From NCBI GenBank assembly GCA_027452245.1, contig DAIDGW010000080.1:41789-105788 (forward strand): 64,000 nucleotides of DNA. The letters run 5' to 3'. The stretch comes from Acidobacteriaceae bacterium. Lineage in GTDB: Bacteria > Acidobacteriota > Terriglobia > Terriglobales > Acidobacteriaceae. A program made the translations under genes and the position numbers. Below are positions 27,110 through 35,774 of this stretch, one piece after another. Every line of letters begins with the position of its first letter. The first letter of the stretch is position 1. The notes beneath the pieces are model-generated. The model was not told where the DNA came from, made no database searches, and was given only the letters and a program-made list of their open reading frames with translations.

Positions 27110-27138
27110 TTGACACATTGTGAATGGCGAGTAAATTA
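27110..27138 (+). promoter_or_regulatory. candidate promoter of the mini exosortase substrate
   Basis: TTGACA (27110-27115), a 16-base spacer and TAAATT (27132-27137) form a reasonable sigma-70 promoter about 50 bases before the start codon. The region is locally AT-rich. Confidence 0.45.
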
Positions 27139-27190
27139 TGTGTGAGGTATAAAAGCATTATTTCCTCCCCCACTGGTCAGGTGGAATGAA

Positions 27191-27439
27191 ATGAAGTTAT
27201 TTGTACGGTTGCTGCTACCGGTTGTACTGTTTTCCTCATTCGCCTTGGGAACAACGTTCAACGACGGTGGCTTTAATCATAACGATCATGGTGGCAAGTG
27301 CGGCCATGGCGACTATGATCGCCACTGCAAACATCATGAGGTACCAGAGGGCGGATCTTCTGCCATGTACCTGTTGTTAGCGACAGGCTTGTGCGCAGGA
27401 GCGTTCGTAATTCGCCGTCGTTCGCAGGACAATCAATAA
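27191..27439 (+). CDS. small His/Cys-rich exosortase substrate with VPEGG-type C-terminal signal
   Basis: The 82-residue protein has a signal peptide (residues 1-20) and a mature segment of only about 30 residues rich in His, Asp, Gly and Cys (NHNDHGGKCGHGDYDRHCKH). The tripartite sorting tail is VPEGG at 51-55, a membrane helix at about 58-74 and the basic stop RRR. This is the layout of PEP-CTERM proteins, with VPEGG in place of VPEPS. AGGTGG precedes the ATG at good spacing, and a promoter and a strong terminator frame the gene. The exosortase gene 1.4 kb away is its likely processing enzyme. The mature part could bind metal; this is inference. Confidence 0.78.
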   Translation: MKLFVRLLLPVVLFSSFALGTTFNDGGFNHNDHGGKCGHGDYDRHCKHHEVPEGGSSAMYLLLATGLCAGAFVIRRRSQDNQ

Positions 27440-27466
27440 ACAAGGCACCAAACGCGTAATTTTCTT

Positions 27467-27500
27467 CTGGGCGCAACTGCTGGTTGCGCCCAGTTTATTT
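27467..27500 (+). terminator. rho-independent terminator
   Basis: A perfect 11-bp inverted repeat, CTGGGCGCAAC (27467-27477) and GTTGCGCCCAG (27483-27493), has a 5-base loop and is followed by TTTATTT. It ends the mini-substrate gene and may also stop transcripts from the converging LuxR gene, whose coding end overlaps the tail. Confidence 0.88.
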
Positions 27501-28289
27501 GGTGCGATCAGCCTCTGCATCTTCTTCCGCCATCAATCCGCATCCTGGCATCGTTGCTTTTGTCTGGCCGGATTCTGCTGACAGATTTTCGCTCCTCACT
27601 GCTGATTCAATGGGGATACCCGTCTGGGCCATTGTCATGAACAGAAGCTCGATCCGGCTGGAAACTCCCAGCTTGTCGAACATGCGAAATAAGTAATTTT
27701 TTACGGTGTGGCGGCTGAGCTTGAGCCGATCGGCGATCTCCTGATTGGTCATTCCTTCGGCCAGGCAGCGGACGATCTGCACTTCACGCTTCGAGAGTAA
27801 GCTTGCTCCCTTTGCATTCACTGCGCGGAGCACAGGCGCTGACGTCAAAGCCTCAAAGATCACGTTGATCTGCCGGCTGTTCGCCCAAACTTGTCCATCG
27901 TAGAGGCAGTGAATACAGCGACTCAGCAGGTCGATGGGATCGCGCTTGCTAAAGATTCCCCGGGCCCCGGAGCGAAATGCATTGAGAATGGACGCGTCAT
28001 CATTGGAGTCGAGCAGAATGAGAGTCTTGAGTCCGGGATAGGTCAGGCGCAAATCACGCAAAAGGGCGAAAGCCCGGTTGGCCTCTCCTTCCAGGCTCGA
28101 ACTTAGGATAAGTATTTCTGTTTGTTGCGCCTGGATCGCCGAAGACAGGTTTTGCGTCTGCGACTCAAATGGCGCGACGTCCAGCGATGGGTCACGTTGC
28201 AGAGCGTCGCAGAGGAGGCGCGTGTAAATGCGGGAGTCCTCCGCGACCAACACTCGTATCTTCACGTCCCCCAAGGATTTAGAGGCCAT
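27495..28289 (-). CDS. LuxR/NarL-type regulator with degenerate receiver domain
   Basis: The 264-residue protein has an N-terminal receiver-like domain (about residues 10-130) and a C-terminal LuxR helix-turn-helix (LSKREVQIVRCLAEGMTNQE, then IADRLKLSRHTVKNYL). The acidic pocket (AEDSR) and the switch Lys (FSKRDP) remain. The phospho-acceptor Asp is replaced: the aligned segment is EILILSSSLEG with Ser63. It is therefore unlikely to be phosphorylated in the normal way. ATG 28289 is chosen because GAGGAGG lies 9 bases upstream; ATG 28298 directly abuts that site. It is divergent from the EPS locus, making it a candidate regulator of EPS and of the exosortase substrate. Confidence 0.85.
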   Translation of the reverse strand: MASKSLGDVKIRVLVAEDSRIYTRLLCDALQRDPSLDVAPFESQTQNLSSAIQAQQTEILILSSSLEGEANRAFALLRDLRLTYPGLKTLILLDSNDDASILNAFRSGARGIFSKRDPIDLLSRCIHCLYDGQVWANSRQINVIFEALTSAPVLRAVNAKGASLLSKREVQIVRCLAEGMTNQEIADRLKLSRHTVKNYLFRMFDKLGVSSRIELLFMTMAQTGIPIESAVRSENLSAESGQTKATMPGCGLMAEEDAEADRTK

Positions 28290-28990
28290 GAGGTTCATCC
28301 TCCTCAGAGCGTACCACTGCCTCCGCCGCAGATAGGGGGAACTATCGCGGCAGTTCCCTAGTTTGAGGGAGACTGCACCGTTTTGCAACTGTGAAGTTTG
28401 TTCCGGTATGATCTTTACAATTCATTAACAATAAGTTGACCGATGTAGAGTCACAATACTCTAGTCCGAGATTCCTCTTGTAAATCTCTGCAACCTCCCG
28501 TAACAATGTCGGTGTTGAGCAATGTTGCGCTGCCACTGAACGTCCCCCACCCATTGCTCCAGTAACGACCAACCGTCGAGAACAAGGTTTCACCAGGAGA
28601 TTGTCCTTAGTTTTCATGGAGTTATCGTTCGTCCATGTAACTTGGCGCGCTGATAACTTAGAGCAGCAGGAAGGGATTTCCGGGCAGCTTGACTGGATAC
28701 GATCACAGCATTGTGTGATCGGAGACACAGCCGAAGTCTTACTTTCGTTCTACTCTAGTGTGTAATTTTTTGGGAAACTAATCACAGAAGACCGGAGCCT
28801 CATCCCCCGTAGAGCTCCGCTGAAAACGCAAAGACCGGATTTATTCCAGGTCCGGAAGAAATTACAAATCAGAAGTCCCTCCCCGTTAGTCTGCTCGGAT
28901 ATTCTCCCCGATCTCGCGTCGAGATCTCAGTAGTCGGTTGTGTATTTTTTTTCGGGTCGCATCGCAGAATGTGACTTTGTGGGCGAAGCT
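28290..28990 (+). promoter_or_regulatory. long regulatory leader in front of the EPS locus
   Basis: This 0.7-kb stretch has no convincing gene. It contains an 8-bp-arm palindrome (28700-28721), a 9-base direct repeat TACTCTAGT (28457-28465 and 28751-28759), inverted repeats CGGAGC/GCTCCG (28793-28819) and CCGGA/TCCGG (28835-28855), a 7-bp-arm hairpin GATCTCG/CGAGATC (28910-28926) and a T-run at about 28944-28951. The first product of the locus is an UpxY/NusG-like antiterminator, so a structured leader with attenuation is plausible. No exact promoter could be fixed. Confidence 0.5.
28700..28721. promoter_or_regulatory. perfect palindrome, candidate operator
   Basis: CGATCACA and TGTGATCG flank GCATTG. 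The arms match perfectly over 8 bases. It is the inside-out form of a CRP site (TCACA-N6-TGTGA), so it is not a standard CRP box. It lies about 290 bases before the UpxY-like gene and 410 bases before the divergent LuxR gene. Confidence 0.45.
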
Positions 28991-29551
28991 ATGGCCACTG
29001 GAAATTTCGTCGCTGACTTTTCGCAATCGTTACCGCTGATAACCGCAGCGCAGACAGAATGCTGGTACGCCCTGCATACGCGTCCCAAGCACGAGAAGCT
29101 GGTCAGTCAACGGCTGGCGGATTGCGGCGTAACAACATTTTTGCCGCTTATCAACGAAGTGCGCCGCTGGAGTGACCGGAAAAAGACGCTGCAACTGCCA
29201 TTGTTCAGTGGATATGTGTTCGCAAGATTCGTTCCCAACCGAAATGAGCGGTTGCGAGTACTACGAGTGGAAGGCGTGCTCGAACTGGTCGGCGCGCAAC
29301 GCGAAGGCGCTCCCATACCGGACGAAGAGATTGAATCGGTGCGCACGCTGGTCGCAAAGGACCTGGCCTGGTCCTCCTACCCCTATCTGGCCATCGGCCA
29401 GAAGGTGCGGATTCGCAGTGGAGCGCTCGACGGCGTGGAAGGCATTCTGGTCGGACGAAACGGCGACCGGTCCCTGGTGATCTCGGTGAATGCGATTCAG
29501 CGTTCGCTGGCCGTTCGGGTCGAAGGCTATCAACTCGAACCCGTGAAGTAA
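28991..29551 (+). CDS. UpxY/NusG-like transcription antiterminator
   Basis: The 186-residue protein has a NusG N-terminal domain (WYALHTRPKHEKLVSQRL, then FSGYVFARF) and a C-terminal KOW domain (GQKVRIRSGALDGVEGILVG). Specialised NusG paralogues of the UpxY/RfaH/LoaP kind ride on RNA polymerase and allow read-through of long polysaccharide operons. Being first in the locus, preceded by a structured leader, fits that role. ATG 28991 is chosen; an in-frame GTG at 28940 would add 17 atypical residues. The ribosome binding site is weak. Confidence 0.87.
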   Translation: MATGNFVADFSQSLPLITAAQTECWYALHTRPKHEKLVSQRLADCGVTTFLPLINEVRRWSDRKKTLQLPLFSGYVFARFVPNRNERLRVLRVEGVLELVGAQREGAPIPDEEIESVRTLVAKDLAWSSYPYLAIGQKVRIRSGALDGVEGILVGRNGDRSLVISVNAIQRSLAVRVEGYQLEPVK

Positions 29552-29582
29552 TCGCTGTCTCTCTCTAGTCATCACTCCCAAA

Positions 29583-31106
29583 ATGAAAATCCCTGTTCTG
29601 GCCAATGAACAAGTCCAGGAAGTGGAGTTGCTGGCCATCAGCCAGGACCCGCAGCTGGCGCGTTCGCTCAAAACGCTGGGCATATCCAATCAGTGGCACC
29701 TGGAACTGGTGGTTACCGGCTGGAAAGCGATGGAGATGCTCGACCGCGGAGCCACTCCGAAGCTGGTCCTGCTCGACCTGCCGCAAAACTTCGCCGATAA
29801 CCTGTATCTGCTGCAGTGGCTGCGACGATTTCGTACGGACCTGCATGTACTGGCTGTTTGTGCGGCGGATGACATGGAAACCCGGACGGAGGCAATGCGG
29901 CTGGGAGCCGAAGGCTTGCTCATGCGCCCCTTCTCCGACCAACAACTCGAATCGGCCATCCGGAAGTATGTGGGTAGATACGCAGGCGTGGAAGTGTTCT
30001 ATGAAAGATTCACCGCCTGCGACGAGGAAAGCTTCCGGCTGAGCAAGAATCCGGAGATCCGCAAGCTCTGCGCCCACGCCGAACTTCTGGCCAAAGCCGA
30101 TGTGCCGGTCCTGATCCTGGGCGAGAAGGGCAGCGGGAAAGAAGCCGTGGCCGAGATGATTCACAGGCTATCGGCGAACCCGGCGGCCAAACTGCGAAAG
30201 GTCAATTGTGCTTTGCTTGCCCCAGAACGCGCCGAGCGAGAGATCTTTGCGCATGCCTCCAACGGCAATGGGATGCTGGTGGCGCATGACGCGAATGCAG
30301 CCCATCCCCAGCAGAGGGCAATCCTGTTCCTGAGCGAGACCTCGGCCCTTTCGGATCGCGTGCAGGCGCTGCTGGCCAGCGAAATCCATCTCGAACTCTC
30401 GAAGCGAACGCCAAAGGATTTATCGGCTTCCATTCCGCGGATTCTCGCTTCCGTCAGTGTGAACGCCGAAGAAGCCATTTCGGGCAGCAAGCTGCGCGAG
30501 GATTTGTATTACCTGCTCAGTGCGTTCATCGTCCGGGTTCCGGCAGTGCGCGAGCGCAGGGAAGAAATTCCCGATCTGCTGCGCTATTCCATGATGAAGA
30601 TCTCGAGGCGCGATGGCTTGCCGGCGCGGGTGTTTCCGGCCGAGATGTTGAGCGCGTGCCAGCAGCATTGCTGGCCCGGCAATCTCGACGAGTTGGATGG
30701 GTTTGTGCGGCAGTACCTGATCACCGGGGACGCGGCCCTGCGGCCAAGCGGCCAGAGTCTGTTCCCGGCGGCATCCGGGAGCAATGGCGGGGACTACGGA
30801 AGGACGCTGGCTTCCGGGGAACTATCCCCGCGGGAGGCTTCCACCGGGGTTCCGAATTCACTGAAGAGTTTCGTTCGGGGTGTGAAGTGGCAGGCCGAGA
30901 AGTCGGCGATCGGGGCGGCGCTGGAAAAAACCGGCTGGAACCGGAAAGCCGCATCCCGCCTGCTGAACGTGAGCTACCGTACCTTGCTGTACAAGATCGA
31001 ACAACACCAGATCAAAGCTCCCAAGAACTCCTCTGAGGCGGAACTGGCTTCGGGGGAGAGCGAAGCACGTTTTGCGAGTACACAGGGACAGCGGGCGCGG
31101 GGATAG
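29583..31106 (+). CDS. NtrC-like response regulator with degenerate AAA+ domain
   Basis: The 507-residue protein has a receiver domain (about 15-130; Asp65 in LVLLDLPQN, but Arg replaces the switch Lys in LLMRPFS). An AAA+ domain (about 155-390) and a Fis-type HTH at the C-terminus (NRKAASRLLNVSYRTLLYKI) follow. Walker A is intact (GEKGSGKEA). The sigma-54-contact loop GAFTGA is missing, replaced by NGNGMLVAHDANAAH, and Walker B reads ILFLSE instead of LFLDE. REDLYYLL keeps the arginine-finger region. It is therefore unlikely to activate sigma-54 polymerase classically and may act as a DNA-binding or signalling protein for EPS genes. Confidence 0.82.
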   Translation: MKIPVLANEQVQEVELLAISQDPQLARSLKTLGISNQWHLELVVTGWKAMEMLDRGATPKLVLLDLPQNFADNLYLLQWLRRFRTDLHVLAVCAADDMETRTEAMRLGAEGLLMRPFSDQQLESAIRKYVGRYAGVEVFYERFTACDEESFRLSKNPEIRKLCAHAELLAKADVPVLILGEKGSGKEAVAEMIHRLSANPAAKLRKVNCALLAPERAEREIFAHASNGNGMLVAHDANAAHPQQRAILFLSETSALSDRVQALLASEIHLELSKRTPKDLSASIPRILASVSVNAEEAISGSKLREDLYYLLSAFIVRVPAVRERREEIPDLLRYSMMKISRRDGLPARVFPAEMLSACQQHCWPGNLDELDGFVRQYLITGDAALRPSGQSLFPAASGSNGGDYGRTLASGELSPREASTGVPNSLKSFVRGVKWQAEKSAIGAALEKTGWNRKAASRLLNVSYRTLLYKIEQHQIKAPKNSSEAELASGESEARFASTQGQRARG

Positions 31107-31155
31107 ATCCACGGTGAAGGGAACGATCACGGCGGAACGTTGGAAGGAGTCGGCG

Positions 31156-31815
31156 ATGGCGCTGGGAAAGCTAAGCTCGAAAGTCTCGAAAGTATTGATC
31201 GCGGCGTGCCTCGCGGCCGCGTCGGTTTGTGCGCAATCCGCACCGGTAGCAGCAGCGAGCCAGCCGGGATCGTCGAAAACAAATAACGCGGCGGCCGAGA
31301 GCACGCTCTCGGTCCCGAAACTGCACGACAGCACTTTCATCATCGGCGATGACGATGTTCTCGCCATCAACGTGTGGAAGGAGCCGGAGATTTCCCGCTC
31401 CATCCCGGTTCGCTCGGATGGAAAAATCTCGCTGCCCCTGGTGGGCGAGGTGCAGGCCAGCGGAGAAACGCCGCTGAAGCTGGAACAGGAGATTGCCAAA
31501 CGACTGGCCAACTACATCTCGGAGCCGGAAGTTACGGTGATCGTGCAGCAGATCAATAGCCAGAAATTCAATGTGCTTGGCCAGGTCAATAAGCCCGGGG
31601 CGTACCCGTTGACCAGTTCTGCAACCGTCCTTGACGCCATTGCTCTCGCCGGAGGCTTCCGCGATTTTGCCAAACAGAAATCGATTTATGTGCTGCGGCA
31701 GAACCCGGACGGGACGCAGACGCGGCTTCCCTTCAATTACAAAGACGTGGTCAAGGGTGTGAAGATCTCACAGAACGTCAAACTTCAGCCGCATGACACG
31801 GTTGTGGTTCCGTGA
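31156..31815 (+). CDS. polysaccharide export protein (Wza/OPX-like, SLBB domain)
   Basis: ATG 31156 has AAGGAG about 6 bases upstream and gives a signal peptide (VLIAACLAAASVCAQ). An in-frame start at 31072 would overlap the previous gene and lacks such a site. The 219-residue protein has the Poly_export domain (YSV-like start FIIGDDDVLAINVWKEPEIS, RSDGKISLPLVGEVQASG) and a SLBB domain (NVLGQVNKPGAYPL). It forms or gates the outer-membrane channel for the exopolysaccharide. No lipobox Cys is clear. It overlaps the next gene by 4 bases. Confidence 0.92.
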   Translation: MALGKLSSKVSKVLIAACLAAASVCAQSAPVAAASQPGSSKTNNAAAESTLSVPKLHDSTFIIGDDDVLAINVWKEPEISRSIPVRSDGKISLPLVGEVQASGETPLKLEQEIAKRLANYISEPEVTVIVQQINSQKFNVLGQVNKPGAYPLTSSATVLDAIALAGGFRDFAKQKSIYVLRQNPDGTQTRLPFNYKDVVKGVKISQNVKLQPHDTVVVP

Positions 31816-33173
31816 AAATGAGACGCTTGAATGCGCTATGGCTGGCGGCGGCCGTTCTGGCCACGTATCCGGCCTGGGCGCAATCGAATTCGGCGGCTGC
31901 GGGCGCGGCCGGCAATAGCAATTCAGCCGACAGCGACCGGATGCTGACCCCGCCGCCCGTGAGCGGGCAGTTCTTCCCTGTCCAGGTCGGTGACCAGGAG
32001 CGGTCGAACTACCTCCGGGCCGGGTTGGCGTTCACGACGGCCTACACGGATAACGCGTTGATGGGACTGGAGACACATCCGGTCAGCGATGTCAGCTACT
32101 CGATTGCGCCGAACATTGCGCTCGATGAGACCACGACTCGCATGCACATGAAGCTAAGCTACGCGCCGGGGTTCACGTTTTACCAGCACACCAGCGCTCT
32201 GAATGAAGCCGACCAGAATGCGGCGCTCGAATTCGAGTACCGGCTGAGCCCGCACGTGACGTTCAGCGCCCAGGACGGCTTCCGTAAGACCTCGAACGTA
32301 TTCAATCAGGCCGACCTGGCCAACGCGGGGGCGGTTTCGGGCGGAATCAGCACGCCAAACTTTTCGATCTTCACCCCGATCGCCGACCAATTGAGCAATG
32401 TGGGCAACGTGGGGATCGTGGACCAGTTCGGCCGCAACAGCATGCTGGGGGCGAGCGGAACGTTTTCCACCCTGTACTTCCCCAACCAGGCCGAGGTTCC
32501 GGGGCTTTACGATGCCAGTTCCCAGGCGGGGCTGGGGTTTTACTCGCACCGGATTACCCGGGGGCAGTATATCGGGGCGACGTATCAGTACCAGAGGCTG
32601 GTGTCGTATCCGACGGGCGGAGTCAACAACACGCAGACACATGCCGCGCTCGCGTTCTACACGATTCAGCCGAGTGCACGGTTTTCGCTCTCGTTTTTTG
32701 GGGGCCCGCAGTATTCGGATACAGTTTCGGCGGCAATTTTCCATGCCGCTCCAGCCCGAGGCTGGACTCCGGCAGGGGGCGCAAGTTTCAGCTGGCAAAG
32801 CCCGAAGAGCAGTTTTGCCCTGAGCTACGTGCACATTGTTTCAAGTGGCGGCGGACTGGTGGAAGCGGTCACCATGGACAGTGCCATGGCCACCGTGAGG
32901 CGCCAGTTCACCCGGATGCTAAGCGCCGGAGTCTCCGGAATGTACGCGCAGAATGACATGGTCGGGCCCGCGATTCTCGGGTTTACCAATGGCCACAGCA
33001 TTTCGGCGACTACGTATCTGCAGCGCCAGTTCGGGCAGAATATGACGGCGCAAATGGGCTATACGCGCCTGCATCAGGACTACGGCAATATTGCGGCGCT
33101 TGCGTTTTTCCCCGACACCAACCGGGAATATATTTCGGTGAACTACCAGTTCTCCAGACCGCTGGGACGATAA
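31812..33173 (+). CDS. outer-membrane beta-barrel protein of the EPS/exosortase locus
   Basis: The 453-residue protein has a signal peptide (ALWLAAAVLATYPAWAQ), a Ser/Ala-rich linker and many alternating beta-strands (GLAFTTAYTDNALMG, LGFYSHRITRGQYIGATYQY). It ends with aromatic-rich strands (NREYISVNYQFSRPLGR). It resembles the barrel proteins placed beside export genes in PEP-CTERM/exosortase EPS loci. It may help secrete the polymer or anchor the export complex. The GTG at 31812 overlaps the previous stop; ATG 31818 is an alternative. Function is inferred from fold and context. Confidence 0.75.
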   Translation: MKMRRLNALWLAAAVLATYPAWAQSNSAAAGAAGNSNSADSDRMLTPPPVSGQFFPVQVGDQERSNYLRAGLAFTTAYTDNALMGLETHPVSDVSYSIAPNIALDETTTRMHMKLSYAPGFTFYQHTSALNEADQNAALEFEYRLSPHVTFSAQDGFRKTSNVFNQADLANAGAVSGGISTPNFSIFTPIADQLSNVGNVGIVDQFGRNSMLGASGTFSTLYFPNQAEVPGLYDASSQAGLGFYSHRITRGQYIGATYQYQRLVSYPTGGVNNTQTHAALAFYTIQPSARFSLSFFGGPQYSDTVSAAIFHAAPARGWTPAGGASFSWQSPKSSFALSYVHIVSSGGGLVEAVTMDSAMATVRRQFTRMLSAGVSGMYAQNDMVGPAILGFTNGHSISATTYLQRQFGQNMTAQMGYTRLHQDYGNIAALAFFPDTNREYISVNYQFSRPLGR

Positions 33174-33178
33174 AAAAT

Positions 33179-34780
33179 ATGGTTGACGAGTTCGAAGAGC
33201 AAGGTTCGGAAGGTCTCGACATCGAGCACTATCTCGGGATCGTGCGCCGGCGTCACCTTCAGTTCCTGATTCCGCTGCTGGCCGGGTGGCTCCTGGTCTG
33301 GGTGGCCAGCTGGGTGCTGCCGCCGCGGTACAAGTCGGGCACTTTGATCCTGGTGGAACAGCCCTCGATGCCCAAAGATTACGTCACGCCCAATGTGAGC
33401 GATGACCTGCAGGAGCGGCTCCAGAGCATAACGCAGCAGATTCTCAGCCGGACCCATCTGCTGCACATCATCGATCAGTACAATCTGTACACGCTGGAGC
33501 ACGGAGACCGGTCGCCGGAAGAAAAAGTGGACCGGATGCGCAATGACATCGATGTTGAACTAGTGCGCGACGCCCACGATCGGATCACCGCCTTTAACGT
33601 TTACTACACGTCGAACAATCCGAAGATTGCGCAGGGAGTGACCACCGAACTCACGAATCTGTTCATCAACGAGAACCTGGAAGTCCGGCAACAGCAATCG
33701 GAAGGCACGACAAAGTTCCTCGAGACCCAGCTCGATACGGCGCGGCAGAGTCTCGAGCAGCAGGAAGAAGCCATCCGCCAGTTCAAGGCGCAGCACGTCG
33801 GCGAGATGCCCGGACAACTGGCCAGCAATCTGCAAATCCTGAGCGGGCTGCAATCGCAGTTGCAGAACGAAGAAGACGCCCTGAATGCGGCCAGGCAGCA
33901 GCATGTTTACCTGCAGACCCTCTCTGACCAGTACAAAGCGATCCAAGGCACGGTCAAGACCGTCGACGGCACGGCCGTTGGGCTCCCAGCCATCGATCAG
34001 CAACTGGAAAAACTGAGAGCACAGCTGGCCGACCTGCGGGCGCGCTATACCGATCGACATCCCGATGTGCGCAAGGTGAAGGACCAGATTGCCGACATGG
34101 AGAAGCTCCGGGCACAATTCCTCGCAAGCAATAGCGCGAAGACTCCCGACAGCGCTAGTTCTGCTTCCGCCGCTGCGCAGACCGGGGATCCCACGCAAGC
34201 TTCGATGCTGGCCCAGGTGCAGAGCCAGTTGCGCTCGAATCAGGTGGAAATCACCAACCGGGAGCGCTCGGTGGCGGACCTGAAGGCAAAGATCAACGAT
34301 TACCAGGGGCGTCTGAATCAGGAGCCCATCCGGGAACAACAACTGGCGGATCTGACGCGCGGCTATGACCAGCAGAAGGCGAACTACGACGATCTGCTGA
34401 AAAAGAAAAACGAGTCCGCGATGGCGACCAGCATGGAACTGCTGCAGCAGGGCGAGAGGTTCCGCGTGCTCGATCCTCCCAGCGCTCCCGAGAAGCCGGA
34501 ATTTCCGAACCGGCTGAAATTCTGCGGCATCGGCCTCGGCGTGGGTCTCGCGTTCGGCGTAGTCGTAGCCGGGGCCTTCGAGATGTTGGATGGCCGCATG
34601 TACAGCGAGAAAGAAATCCGCAAGACGCTGCCCGCGGATGTGATTGCGGAGATCCCGGTGATCGCTACGCCATCGGACTTGCAGACGTCGAGACGAAAGA
34701 TGTGGCTCGGCTGGGCTACTGCGGCGGTGGTATTTGCTACCATTCTGGCGGGTTCGGCCATAAGCTATTTGCGCGGATAG
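33179..34780 (+). CDS. polysaccharide co-polymerase / chain-length determinant (Wzz/GumC-like)
   Basis: The 533-residue inner-membrane protein has an N-terminal Wzz domain with a membrane helix (FLIPLLAGWLLVWVASWVL). A long periplasmic coiled coil (about residues 170-410, rich in Gln, Glu, Ala and Leu) follows. The proline motif before the second helix is DPPSAPEKPEFPNRLKF, and the final helix lies near residues 510-528. It controls polymer length together with the Wzy polymerase. The tyrosine-kinase domain is not fused but encoded separately at 35758. It starts 5 bases after the preceding stop. Confidence 0.92.
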   Translation: MVDEFEEQGSEGLDIEHYLGIVRRRHLQFLIPLLAGWLLVWVASWVLPPRYKSGTLILVEQPSMPKDYVTPNVSDDLQERLQSITQQILSRTHLLHIIDQYNLYTLEHGDRSPEEKVDRMRNDIDVELVRDAHDRITAFNVYYTSNNPKIAQGVTTELTNLFINENLEVRQQQSEGTTKFLETQLDTARQSLEQQEEAIRQFKAQHVGEMPGQLASNLQILSGLQSQLQNEEDALNAARQQHVYLQTLSDQYKAIQGTVKTVDGTAVGLPAIDQQLEKLRAQLADLRARYTDRHPDVRKVKDQIADMEKLRAQFLASNSAKTPDSASSASAAAQTGDPTQASMLAQVQSQLRSNQVEITNRERSVADLKAKINDYQGRLNQEPIREQQLADLTRGYDQQKANYDDLLKKKNESAMATSMELLQQGERFRVLDPPSAPEKPEFPNRLKFCGIGLGVGLAFGVVVAGAFEMLDGRMYSEKEIRKTLPADVIAEIPVIATPSDLQTSRRKMWLGWATAAVVFATILAGSAISYLRG

Positions 34781-34787
34781 ACAGGAC

Positions 34788-35774
34788 ATGTACAAGCGCT
34801 TTTACGGTTTACAAAGAAACCCGTTTGAGATCACGCCCGACCCGTCGTTTCTTTTCACGACGAAGAAGCACAATGAGGCGCTGGCGGCGCTCTACTACGG
34901 GGTTCGCCGGCACAAGGGCTTCGTGGTCATGACCGGAGAGGTCGGGACCGGCAAGACCCTGCTCGTCCGTTGCCTTCTGCAGTTGCTGAACCAGAGCAAG
35001 GTTGCGTATGCCTACGTGTTCAACCCGCGCCTGTCGCCGGTCGAGTTTCTGCAATACATCGTGGGAGACTTCGGGCTGCCGGTTGCGGGTAAGAGCAAAA
35101 GCGAACTGCTGCTGCAACTGGGCACGTTTGTCATCTCACGCTATCAAAAGGGACTCACCACGGTGCTGGTGGTCGACGAAGCGCATCACGTTTCGGCCGA
35201 GGTGCTCGAAGAAATCAGGCTGCTCACCAACCTCGAAACCACGAAAGAAAAACTGCTGCAGATTCTGCTGGTCGGCCAGCCGGAACTGGATGACATTTTG
35301 GATTCGGTGCACCTTCGCCAGCTCAAACAAAGAATTGCGATTCGGCCGAGGCTCGATCCTCTGGACCTGACCGAAACCCAGGCGTATGTGTATCGCCGTC
35401 TGCAGAAAGCGGGAAGCACGGATCCGGCCACGATCTTCCCGATGGAGACGATTTTGGAGATTCATGCCCACTCGCGCGGGATTCCGCGCCTGATCAACAC
35501 GATCTGCGAGACCGCCCTGATCCAGGGCTACGCCAATCAGACGCGGGCGGTCACTCCCGCGATGGTCGAGGAAATTGCTATCGACTTCCGTCTGAACATC
35601 ATGCACGTTGCTTCGAGTCGCGAAAACAGTCTGCAGGACGAATCGAGCGAGGTGCGGCAGGCAGCGCGGACTTTGTTAGATCTCTATTCACAACTGCGGC
35701 GTGCCGAACCCGTCACCGATGACATTGGAATGCCGATCAGTACCCGAACGAGCAAAAATGAGCCGTATATTTGA
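34788..35774 (+). CDS. ExeA/GspA-like AAA ATPase of the EPS/exosortase system
   Basis: The 328-residue protein begins MYKRFYGLQRNPFEITPDPS, the standard start of ExeA-type ATPases. Walker A is GEVGTGKT and Walker B is VLVVDEAHH, followed by LLTNLET and an arginine-rich sensor region (LKQRIAIRPRLDPL). Relatives occur next to chain-length and tyrosine-kinase genes in exosortase-linked EPS loci, where they may power assembly at the envelope. No membrane helix or peptidoglycan-binding domain is present. The BY-kinase start overlaps its end by 17 bases. Confidence 0.9.
   Translation: MYKRFYGLQRNPFEITPDPSFLFTTKKHNEALAALYYGVRRHKGFVVMTGEVGTGKTLLVRCLLQLLNQSKVAYAYVFNPRLSPVEFLQYIVGDFGLPVAGKSKSELLLQLGTFVISRYQKGLTTVLVVDEAHHVSAEVLEEIRLLTNLETTKEKLLQILLVGQPELDDILDSVHLRQLKQRIAIRPRLDPLDLTETQAYVYRRLQKAGSTDPATIFPMETILEIHAHSRGIPRLINTICETALIQGYANQTRAVTPAMVEEIAIDFRLNIMHVASSRENSLQDESSEVRQAARTLLDLYSQLRRAEPVTDDIGMPISTRTSKNEPYI

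Noticed and set aside
28700..28721. CRP/FNR binding site
   Set aside because: The arms are in the opposite order to the CRP consensus (TCACA-N6-TGTGA instead of TGTGA-N6-TCACA), so it is listed only as an unnamed palindrome.
33560..34795. 411-codon open frame on the minus strand
   Set aside because: It lies fully antisense to the Wzz-like gene. GC-rich codon bias keeps this frame open; there is no family match and no start signal.
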